In this document: positions 1 through 5,221 of the stretch, piece by piece
Numbering within the stretch: position 1 is the first letter of the stretch
Layout: every line of letters starts with the position of its first letter
Assembly: GCA_902795555.1 (NCBI GenBank)
Contig: CADBLV010000247.1
Location: 1 to 5,548, forward strand
DNA: 5,548 nt
Reading direction: 5' to 3'
Origin: an uncultured Eubacteriales bacterium
GTDB lineage: Bacteria; Bacillota_A; Clostridia; Christensenellales; Aristaeellaceae
The notes under the pieces: model-generated
Databases searched by the model: none
The model's input: the letters and a program-made list of their open reading frames with translations, nothing else
Told to the model about the DNA's origin: nothing
Position numbers and translations under genes: made by a program

Positions 1-423
1 CACCACCGAGGCCAGCAGCCGTTTCTGACCGGGATACTGAGCCGCGAAAAGGCCCGGCAGCACCATCAGCAGAATCGCGTGAAAGGTCAGGGTCACGCAG
101 ATGACGGCAATCCCGAGATAGGTAGCAAAAATGATCAGGAATTTGAAGCCGTCCCGATCCAGAATGGACGGTGTTTTCTTCAGAAAAACATCATGAACCA
201 GCCACAGGCCGATCGGAGCGAAAAAAGCCAGAAAACCGGTGATCACCGCAACGCGCATCGTCTGCGGATCCACCGTGAAAACACCGATTCGGTTGCATAC
301 CGCGCACAGCACGGTAAACAGGCACAAAACGGCCAGGCATTTCAGGTTAAACCTGTTCGCCTCCGCTTCCATCCTGCGGCTCAGCGCCTCGGACGGACGG
401 GAGGATTCCCGCTTTCCGTTCAT
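1..423 (-). CDS. Multi-spanning membrane protein, N-terminal part (possibly the membrane region of a GGDEF-type signalling protein); 3' end outside window
   Basis: The open frame from ATG at 423 runs without a stop to the window edge, giving 141 residues that begin MNGKRESSRPSEALSRRMEA. A polar, basic N-terminus of about 24 residues precedes hydrophobic segments at roughly 25-44, 58-80 and 95-128 (the last long enough for two spans), so it is an integral membrane protein. Motifs such as NRFNLKCL (23-30), IGVFTVD (46-52), LDRDGFK (88-94) and FAAQYPGQK (126-134) remind me of the N-terminal membrane regions of clostridial diguanylate-cyclase-like (GGDEF) proteins. The diagnostic catalytic domain would lie outside the window, so that role is inference. 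An in-frame stop at 430-432 lies just upstream of the ATG, and a purine-rich GGGGAGAG (437-444) sits 13 nt before it, slightly far for a ribosome binding site. The gene follows the GH43 gene on the same strand after 75 bp and could be co-transcribed with it. Confidence 0.72.
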   Translation of the reverse strand, partial: MNGKRESSRPSEALSRRMEAEANRFNLKCLAVLCLFTVLCAVCNRIGVFTVDPQTMRVAVITGFLAFFAPIGLWLVHDVFLKKTPSILDRDGFKFLIIFATYLGIAVICVTLTFHAILLMVLPGLFAAQYPGQKRLLASVV

Positions 424-498
424 GTGGTTTCAATCGCTCTCCCCTGAGTTTCTGCATTCATCCCGGGAACCGGCCCGGGCTCCGGATTTCTCCGGCTT
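424..498 (-). other. Intergenic spacer with two hairpins, no T-tract
   Basis: Just after the GH43 stop codon, in the direction of transcription, there are two back-to-back inverted repeats. CCGGA/TCCGG (482-486 with 491-495) closes a 4-nt loop that reads GAAA on the minus strand, a stable tetraloop type. CCCGGG/CCCGGG (462-467 with 474-479) closes a 6-nt loop. Neither is followed by a run of T on the minus strand, so this does not look like a complete intrinsic terminator. It may pause RNA polymerase or protect the GH43 mRNA 3' end while allowing readthrough into the membrane-protein gene. I see no clear promoter here. Confidence 0.35.
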
Positions 499-1914
499 TC
501 AGCCTTTCAGTTCAAACCCCGCAAACTGAAGGTGTCCCTGGCCGGCAAAAGTGAAATACAGGGCCTGGATCCCGTCTGGCACGGCGATTTCCGCTTCCGT
601 GTCATGCCAGACATTGGCATATCCGACGGGAATGCTGCCCAGCGCTTCCCCGTCCCAGGCCGTACGAACCTCGACCACGCCGCTGGCATATCCCTTGGTC
701 CGCACGGCGATTTTACGAATCCCCCGGCAGTCGAAATACCGGAAGCCTGCCGTTGCCGAATTCCGCATGTTGGCAATGTATCCGATTCCGTGCCCGCCTT
801 CCTCAATCTCCTGCGTGATCTTCGGAAAGCGGTCGTCCATCCATCCGGACCAGGGAATATAGGTCACCTCGGTGTCCGTAAACAGATGGCAGGCCAGATA
901 GGCAGGATAGTATCCCTTTCCTTCCAGCGGCCGCACGCTGCCGCAGGAGGTCATCTCCGCCTGCCGGATGCTTCCGTTCTCCCCGAAGGTCAGCTTCTCC
1001 AGGCAGCCCTGGCGGGAGTAGTTGGTGCCGTTGGTGTGCCGATGATAGAAGATATACCAGTCGTCCCCGATTTTTTCCATGCTGCCGTGATTGTTGGCCG
1101 TATAGTACATGGGTTTCTCCGCCGGCTTATAGGTGTCGATCCCCTTGTCGCAGCTGGAGATGATCACGCCCCGATATTGAAATCCGCCGGTAGGCTCCGT
1201 GCTGGTGGCATAGCACAGCTCGTGAAACTGGATGGAGGAGTAGATGAAATAATACAGGCCGTCCCGTTTCCGGATGGAAGGAGCCTCAAAGAAAGCATGG
1301 CCCTCAAAGCCGGTTCCCTCGCAGTACATGACCCCCGGCGCCACAAAGCGCGGCCCCTCCTTCACGGTCAGCATATCCGCCTCCAGCACCGTACACATGG
1401 CGCCGTGCCGCGACCGATCGCCGCCCCCGCAAAAGCCGGTGTACAGGTAAGTCACATCCCCCTCGGTCAGCACTCCGGGATCAAACTGGGGCTCATCGCC
1501 CTCCTTCTCCCCGAGCCGGGTACCGTCCGGATAGTGTACATAGCCGTAAAAAGCGTATGGGCCGGCGGGACGTTCGCTGACAGCCACCGAAACCACGCCC
1601 CAGTTGCTCAGCACATAAAACAGATAATACCGCCCGTCCGGACCCCTGGTCACGTCCGGCGCGTAAAGGTTCCCCTGCAGATCGCCGTTGTGCGGATCCT
1701 GATCCTTCCGGTAAATCACGCCCTCATACCGCCAGTCCCCCAGGTTTCCGACCGGCGCGGACCAGCACACATAATCCCCCATGCAGTAAACATCCCCGCC
1801 GAAGAAATCGTGGGATCCGTAAACATACACTCGATCCCCGAAAACATACGGCTCTCCGTCCGGAACATATTCCCAGTTTGGCAGATAGGGATTAACAACC
1901 TGTTTTCTCTCCAT
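499..1914 (-). CDS. Family 43 glycoside hydrolase with C-terminal CBM6-like domain (probable arabinofuranosidase/xylosidase)
   Basis: A 471-residue protein with the GH43 five-bladed propeller signatures. Numbered from the chosen ATG, the likely catalytic residues are the base Asp19 (VPDGEPYVFGD), the pKa-modulating Asp87 (YAPDV) and the acid Glu210 (FFEAPSIRK). A conserved His in NNHGSMEKIG (His276) fits the metal/active-site His of the family. From about residue 340 to the end is a beta-sandwich-like region (GFRYFDCRGI, YFTFAGQGHLQFAGFEL) resembling CBM6. Family members release arabinose or xylose from arabinoxylan- or arabinan-derived oligosaccharides; the exact substrate cannot be read from sequence. 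No signal peptide is visible, so the enzyme is probably cytoplasmic. An upstream in-frame GTG at 1935 would add seven residues, but ATG 1914 has AAGAGAGGA (1922-1930) 7 nt upstream, and that ribosome binding site lies inside the GTG extension, so ATG is preferred. The gene has its own promoter in the divergent region upstream. Confidence 0.93.
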   Translation of the reverse strand: MERKQVVNPYLPNWEYVPDGEPYVFGDRVYVYGSHDFFGGDVYCMGDYVCWSAPVGNLGDWRYEGVIYRKDQDPHNGDLQGNLYAPDVTRGPDGRYYLFYVLSNWGVVSVAVSERPAGPYAFYGYVHYPDGTRLGEKEGDEPQFDPGVLTEGDVTYLYTGFCGGGDRSRHGAMCTVLEADMLTVKEGPRFVAPGVMYCEGTGFEGHAFFEAPSIRKRDGLYYFIYSSIQFHELCYATSTEPTGGFQYRGVIISSCDKGIDTYKPAEKPMYYTANNHGSMEKIGDDWYIFYHRHTNGTNYSRQGCLEKLTFGENGSIRQAEMTSCGSVRPLEGKGYYPAYLACHLFTDTEVTYIPWSGWMDDRFPKITQEIEEGGHGIGYIANMRNSATAGFRYFDCRGIRKIAVRTKGYASGVVEVRTAWDGEALGSIPVGYANVWHDTEAEIAVPDGIQALYFTFAGQGHLQFAGFELKG

Positions 1915-1921
1915 GTTGATG

Positions 1922-1930
1922 TCCTCTCTT
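1922..1930 (-). promoter_or_regulatory. Ribosome binding site of the GH43 gene
   Basis: The minus strand reads AAGAGAGGA ending 7 nt before ATG 1914. This decides the start against the in-frame GTG at 1935, whose own upstream sequence has no comparable purine run. Confidence 0.7.
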
Positions 1931-1962
1931 TCCACGGATGATTTTTTCCGGAATGCGCTTCC

Positions 1963-1979
1963 CGCGCTCTCTCAGCGCG
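1963..1979 (-). other. Hairpin in the GH43 mRNA leader
   Basis: CGCGCT (1963-1968) and AGCGCG (1974-1979) form a perfect 6-bp GC-rich stem with a 5-nt loop. It lies within the roughly 90-nt leader predicted from the minus-strand promoter at 2010-2038, about 33 nt upstream of the ribosome binding site. It has no T-run after it, so it is not a terminator; it could stabilise the mRNA 5' end. The pairing is seen directly; any role is inference. Confidence 0.4.
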
Positions 1980-2009
1980 ACCCGTTTTCTGATGTTTTTT
2001 TCACGAATG

Positions 2010-2038
2010 ATTTTATCACGCCCGCCGTCACTTTTCAA
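2010..2038 (-). promoter_or_regulatory. Sigma-A-type promoter of the GH43 gene
   Basis: On the minus strand, TTGAAA (2033-2038) and TAAAAT (2010-2015) are separated by exactly 17 nt, each one or two bases from the consensus TTGACA and TATAAT. Transcription would begin near 2003, giving a leader of about 90 nt. It is the best promoter match on this strand of the intergenic region. Confidence 0.65.
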
Positions 2039-2070
2039 TCCTGTTTTGAATCTTTGCCGCGGCCGGATTA

Positions 2071-2080
2071 TTTCCGGAAA
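2071..2080. promoter_or_regulatory. Perfect 10-bp palindrome between the divergent promoters (candidate operator)
   Basis: TTTCCGGAAA is perfectly self-complementary. It lies about 33 bp upstream of the GH43 -35 box and 5 bp upstream of the -35 box of the plus-strand gene, the usual place for an activator or shared regulator of divergent genes. It is surrounded by further CCGG cores (2063-2066 and within ACCGGT at 2081-2086) and by GCCGCGGC (2056-2063). I cannot assign it to a known regulator family. Confidence 0.35.
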
Positions 2081-2085
2081 ACCGG

Positions 2086-2114
2086 TTCCCAAATGCGGCG
2101 ATTCGTTTTATAAT
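2086..2114 (+). promoter_or_regulatory. Sigma-A-type promoter of the C26 peptidase gene
   Basis: A perfect TATAAT (2109-2114) is preceded by TTCCCA (2086-2091) with a 17-nt spacer. The -10 box is ideal; the -35 box matches four of six bases. Predicted transcription start is near 2121, giving a leader of about 70 nt. Confidence 0.6.
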
Positions 2115-2123
2115 GGTCTGGAT

Positions 2124-2152
2124 CCCATGATTCATTCGAAGTAAGGAATGGG
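2124..2152 (+). other. Weak hairpin in the leader of the C26 peptidase mRNA
   Basis: CCCAT (2124-2128) can pair with ATGGG (2148-2152), and an inner TTC with GGA after a 2-nt bulge. The structure begins right after the predicted transcription start. It is short and has a large loop, so it may be chance; it covers the ATG of a possible small upstream ORF at 2148. Confidence 0.2.
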
Positions 2153-2195
2153 TTTTGAGAATCATCCGATGATGAAAAAGGCGGTGAGTTTTTGA
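2148..2195 (+). CDS. Possible 15-codon upstream ORF overlapping the TTG start of the peptidase gene
   Basis: ATG at 2148 opens MGFENHPMMKKAVSF and stops at TGA 2193-2195, which overlaps the TTG start codon (2192-2194) of the downstream gene by two bases. Further in-frame ATGs lie at 2169 and 2172. The arrangement resembles stop-start coupling (TTGA in place of ATGA). Against it, the AAGGA at 2143-2147 directly abuts ATG 2148, and the ATGs at 2169/2172 lack a clear ribosome binding site, so translation is uncertain. It could well be an accidental ORF. Confidence 0.2.
   Translation: MGFENHPMMKKAVSF
2178..2187 (+). promoter_or_regulatory. Strong ribosome binding site supporting the TTG start
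   Basis: AAGGCGGTGA differs by one base from the AAGGAGGTGA complement of the 16S rRNA 3' end and stands 7 nt (counting from the GGCGG core) before TTG 2192. No ATG or GTG start is available in this frame: the next upstream codon of note is a TGA stop at 2156-2158. The TTG start is therefore well supported. Confidence 0.75.
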
Positions 2196-2899
2196 TTACA
2201 ATCGGCGTAGTGCCCTCTTCGTTCTCCTCCGGAAGGCTGACGATCAATCAGGATTATATGGAGGGCCTCTGGCGCGCCGGCGCGGTGCCGGTGCTTTTCC
2301 CCGAAACCTCCGATCCGGATCGCCTCTCGTTTCTGCTGGATCAGGTGGACGGTCTGATGCTGACCGGCGGCGAGGATGTGGAGCCTTCCCTGTTTGGAGA
2401 ATCCCGTGAACCCTTCTGCGGCGAAAGCTGTGCGGCCCGGGACGAGATGGAGTTTCCCCTGTGCCTGGAAGCCCTGAAGCGGCGCCTGCCCATTCTGGCC
2501 ATCTGCCGCGGCCATCAGCTGCTTTCCTGCGCCCTGGGCGGAACGCTGTATCAGGATCTGGAAAAGCAGTATGGCAATCAGCTGATCCATCCCCGGCATG
2601 ATACGCCCGCGGATCCGGTGCACGATGTTTCCGTCGTTCCGGACACCCTGCTTTCCGCCATCGTCGGAACAGCTCCCCTCGGCGTCAACAGCCGTCATCA
2701 TCAGGGCATCAAAACGCTCGGCAAAGGGCTCGTAGCCTGCGCGACGGCTCCGGACGGCCTGATTGAAGGAATCGAGCTGCCCGGATACCCCTTCGTTCTG
2801 GGCGTCCAGTGGCATCCCGAATCCCTCGCCGCCCGCTACCCGGCCCATCAGAAGCTGTTCGACGCCTTTGTCCAAGCCTGTGAAAACCACCGCTCTTAA
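2192..2899 (+). CDS. Class I glutamine amidotransferase-like, gamma-glutamyl-gamma-aminobutyrate hydrolase family (peptidase C26)
   Basis: A 235-residue cytoplasmic protein with the full Cys-His-Glu triad of class I amidotransferases. The nucleophile is Cys105 in the elbow LAICRGHQLL, and His208/Glu210 lie in GVQWHPESL. LTGGEDVEPSLFG (57-69) and the VNSRHHQGI stretch (165-173) are typical of the PuuD-like C26 family, which hydrolyses gamma-glutamyl amides such as gamma-glutamyl-GABA in polyamine breakdown. Length is near the usual 235-255 residues. The true substrate is uncertain: many clostridial members occur without other puu genes, and none are visible here, so I give no gene symbol. The gene is divergent from the GH43 gene and convergent with the alpha-galactosidase gene, so it forms its own unit between a promoter at 2086-2114 and a terminator at 2922-2965. 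It starts at TTG, supported by an excellent ribosome binding site. Confidence 0.9.
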   Translation: MITIGVVPSSFSSGRLTINQDYMEGLWRAGAVPVLFPETSDPDRLSFLLDQVDGLMLTGGEDVEPSLFGESREPFCGESCAARDEMEFPLCLEALKRRLPILAICRGHQLLSCALGGTLYQDLEKQYGNQLIHPRHDTPADPVHDVSVVPDTLLSAIVGTAPLGVNSRHHQGIKTLGKGLVACATAPDGLIEGIELPGYPFVLGVQWHPESLAARYPAHQKLFDAFVQACENHRS

Positions 2900-2921
2900 A
2901 AAACTTCCCGGGAAAACGCAG

Positions 2922-2965
2922 GGAGCGGGGATGTCCGCATCGCGGAACGTCCCCGCTCCTTTTTT
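2922..2965 (+). terminator. Intrinsic terminator of the C26 peptidase gene, perhaps bidirectional
   Basis: GGAGCGGGGA (2922-2931) pairs perfectly with TCCCCGCTCC (2950-2959). The stem continues inward through a T-G and a G-C pair, one bulged A (2947), and TCCGC/GCGGA closing a 3-nt loop (2939-2941). Six T residues follow (2960-2965). On the minus strand, the convergent alpha-galactosidase gene reads the same stem, followed by TTTT a few bases on and T6 further away (complement of 2898-2903), so weak termination in that direction is plausible. The flanking A6 (2898-2903) and T6 (2960-2965) could also pair. Confidence 0.88.
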
Positions 2966-2981
2966 ATTCTCTGTCTTGCTT

Positions 2982-5171
2982 TCATTCCCGGATCAGATGC
3001 AGCTGAACCGCCGGATAATCCCCCGACGGAATCTCAAAGCTGTATCCGCCGTACATCAGCGCAGCGCCGGTGAAGGTCTGCTCCGTTCCCTCCAGGCGGT
3101 AAACCGCGTCTGCGTCCAGTCCCGTCATCCGCACCCAGGGGAAGGGACCGTTGGCGCGCACATGCGTCGTGACCATGGTTACGATCGCCTCGCCCCGATC
3201 CGGGGATACGATCATCCAGGCTTCATGATCCTCCCGGTTTGCAATTTCTGTCAGCCGGTAATAATCCCCTTCGCTGATCAGCTCCGCCAGGCTGCGGAAT
3301 TCGGAAATCTGGCGCCGGATCTCTTCCTTTTCCTCCTCCGACAGGATCGCCGGATTCAATTCATATCCGAAGGTACCGGCCTGGGCCACTAAGCCCCGGG
3401 TGTTCATCGGCGTCTTTCGTCCCGTCTGGTGGTTGGGAACGGCGGACACATGCGCGCCCATCGTGCTCACCGGATAGCCGTAGGACGTTCCGCGCTGAAT
3501 CTCCAGCCGTTCGATGGCGTCCGTGTCATCGGAGCACCAGATCTGCGGCGAATAGTACAGCATGCCCGCGTCAAACCGTCCGCCCCCGCCCGAGCAGCCT
3601 TCCAGCAGCAGCCCGGGATAGGCTGTCACCAGCCGGTCCAGCAGCCGGTATGTGCCCAGCATGAAGCGATGGGCTGCCTCTCCCTGACGTTCGGGAGGCA
3701 GCACGCCGGAATAGCAGTTCGCCACCGACCGGTTGAAGTCCCACTTGATATAGTCGATTCCCGCCTCGTCAACCAGCCCGGAAATCGTCTGATACAGATA
3801 ATCCTGCACTTCCGTCCGGCCCATATCCAGCACCATCTGGCTGCGGTGAATGTTGGGCTTCCGATCCGGATCCCGCAGCGCCCATTCCGGATGCGCCCGG
3901 AACAGATCACTGTTCTCGCTGATCATCTCCGGCTCAAACCACAGCCCGAACAGCAGTCCCTCCTGATGGACGCGGGCCGCCAGCTCGCTGAGGCTGCATC
4001 CGAGCTTTCCTTCGTTGGGAGTCCAGTCGCCCAGCGCGCAGGTGTCGTCGTTCCGCGCTCCGAACCAGCCGTCGTCCACAACCAGCATTTCCACGCCCAG
4101 TTCCTTCGCGCTCCGGGCCAGATCCAGCAGGGAGTCCGCGTTGAAATCGAAGTAGGATGCCTCCCAGCTGTTCAGAAGAACGGGCCGCTTTGCCTTCCGC
4201 CACTGCGCCGGAATCACATGTTCCCGGATCGTCCGGTGATAATTCCGGCTCAGGGCGTTCAATCCCTCCGCGCTGTAGGAAAGCATCGCCTCCGGCGCCT
4301 GGAAGCTCTCCCCGGGTTCAAGTGTCCAGGAGAATCCTTCCGGATGAATCCCGCTCACCAGGCGCAGGCTTCCGGCCTGATCCACGCCGATCTCCTCCAG
4401 ATGATTCCCGGAATAAACCAGCATGCTCCCATAGCAGTCGCCCTGCCGCTCGGTGGCTGCTTCGTCACACACGATCACAAAGGGATTGCTCTGGTGGCTG
4501 CTCATGCCCCGCCGGGATTCAAACACCAGGCTGCCGCCCCGGGGAGGGCTCATCCGCTCCGGCTGCCGCTCCATGCAGTGCCTTCCGTGGAAATGAATCG
4601 CCTCCCATCGGCCGTATGGAAAGTCCAGGCACACGCTGGCCACCCGGGTCAGCCTGATGGGATCTCCGGAAGTGTTCCGAATCCGCACGCTCCGGGTGAT
4701 GACGTCCGTCTCCGGGAAGAGAAACCAGCGAAGCTCCGCTTCCAGGCCTGAATCCCTGTCCTCCAGGACAATCTCCAGTCCTTCCGTTCCTTCGTCTCCG
4801 CGAACGGAAGGCAGTCCCTCCAGCGGTTCCTTGCCCTTCAGCAGGCGGTATTCGGCAAATCGCCAGTCCACGCTCCGGCTGCCGTCGGCCAGTTCCGCTG
4901 TCACCGAAGGCGTCCGGTAATCCCCGACCCCGCTGGTGGAATATTCCTGCGGCAGAAGATCCAGAGAATAGGTTCGATCCTCCTGCTTCTCATAGGGCTG
5001 CCCGGAAAATCCCCGGTTGACCCCGCGAATCAGGTAGCTCATGTCTGTTTCGGTTTTCCGGCCGTAATACAGGTGCTGCAGCACCCCGATTTCGTCCACA
5101 CCCATCTGATACAGAGAATGGGCGGTGGTCAGGGAAAACAGTTTCCCGTCCCGGCTGATTTCAATACTCAT
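2982..5171 (-). CDS. GH36 alpha-galactosidase (AgaA/Mel36 type)
   Basis: A 729-residue cytoplasmic enzyme, the same length as Geobacillus AgaA as I recall it. It hydrolyses terminal alpha-1,6-galactose from melibiose, raffinose-family sugars or galactomannan fragments. Layout: N-terminal beta-sandwich domain (about 1-325), catalytic TIM barrel (about 330-640) and C-terminal beta domain. Key residues match AgaA numbering exactly: Trp336 in NSWEASYFDF, Asp366-Asp367 in VVDDGWFG, the nucleophile Asp478 in YIKWDFNRS, Cys526 in the CSGGGGRFD loop, and the acid/base Asp548 in WCSDDTDAIER. Position 355 is Ala. Position 52 is Asn (VNRGFS), where I recall Asp53 in AgaA. ATG 5171 has AAAGAAGG ending 7 nt upstream. 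The gene lies 50 bp after the lacZ-type gene on the same strand with no convincing promoter between, so the two are probably co-transcribed. I leave the symbol empty because aga, melA, rafA and galA are all used for this family. Confidence 0.96.
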   Translation of the reverse strand: MSIEISRDGKLFSLTTAHSLYQMGVDEIGVLQHLYYGRKTETDMSYLIRGVNRGFSGQPYEKQEDRTYSLDLLPQEYSTSGVGDYRTPSVTAELADGSRSVDWRFAEYRLLKGKEPLEGLPSVRGDEGTEGLEIVLEDRDSGLEAELRWFLFPETDVITRSVRIRNTSGDPIRLTRVASVCLDFPYGRWEAIHFHGRHCMERQPERMSPPRGGSLVFESRRGMSSHQSNPFVIVCDEAATERQGDCYGSMLVYSGNHLEEIGVDQAGSLRLVSGIHPEGFSWTLEPGESFQAPEAMLSYSAEGLNALSRNYHRTIREHVIPAQWRKAKRPVLLNSWEASYFDFNADSLLDLARSAKELGVEMLVVDDGWFGARNDDTCALGDWTPNEGKLGCSLSELAARVHQEGLLFGLWFEPEMISENSDLFRAHPEWALRDPDRKPNIHRSQMVLDMGRTEVQDYLYQTISGLVDEAGIDYIKWDFNRSVANCYSGVLPPERQGEAAHRFMLGTYRLLDRLVTAYPGLLLEGCSGGGGRFDAGMLYYSPQIWCSDDTDAIERLEIQRGTSYGYPVSTMGAHVSAVPNHQTGRKTPMNTRGLVAQAGTFGYELNPAILSEEEKEEIRRQISEFRSLAELISEGDYYRLTEIANREDHEAWMIVSPDRGEAIVTMVTTHVRANGPFPWVRMTGLDADAVYRLEGTEQTFTGAALMYGGYSFEIPSGDYPAVQLHLIRE

Positions 5172-5178
5172 CGGCTGG

Positions 5179-5187
5179 CCTTCTTTC
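5179..5187 (-). promoter_or_regulatory. Ribosome binding site of the alpha-galactosidase gene
   Basis: The minus strand reads GAAAGAAGG, ending 7 nt before ATG 5171. It is one mismatch from AAGGAGG and supports this start, which also gives the usual N-terminus of the family. Confidence 0.6.
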
Positions 5188-5221
5188 TTTGTCTGTATAT
5201 AGGCGTTACTGCGCTCTCGGC

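Noticed and set aside
79..447. 122-codon plus-strand ORF at the left edge
   Set aside because: It is in register antisense to the membrane protein, which has clear hydrophobic segments; this ORF is polar, low-complexity and has no family resemblance.
462..495. Intrinsic terminator after the GH43 gene
   Set aside because: The hairpins are present but no T-run follows on the minus strand, so it is reported only as structured spacer.
1915..1935. GTG start giving a seven-residue longer GH43 protein
   Set aside because: The ribosome binding site for ATG 1914 lies within this extension, and the family N-terminus begins close to the ATG.
532..1941. 469-codon plus-strand ORF antisense to the GH43 gene
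   Set aside because: It is exactly in register with the sense codons and is open because the gene lacks TTA, CTA and TCA. The protein is rich in Pro, Gly, Arg and His with no recognisable domain, while the minus strand has complete GH43 motifs.
1915..2191. Riboswitch, catabolite-repression (cre) site or small RNA gene in the divergent intergenic region
   Set aside because: I found no match to TGWAANCGNTNWCA-like cre sites and no riboswitch core that I recognise; just promoters, palindromes and short hairpins.
2162..2890. 242-codon minus-strand ORF antisense to the C26 peptidase gene
   Set aside because: A register shadow of the peptidase gene, whose triad and family motifs are clear on the plus strand.
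3429..4751. 440-codon plus-strand ORF antisense to the alpha-galactosidase gene
   Set aside because: Same register effect; composition is unlike a real protein and the minus strand encodes a full GH36 enzyme.
5172..5221. TATATA-like -10 element between lacZ and the alpha-galactosidase gene
   Set aside because: No reasonable -35 box lies 16-18 nt upstream, so it is weaker than the other promoters in the window; co-transcription is more likely.
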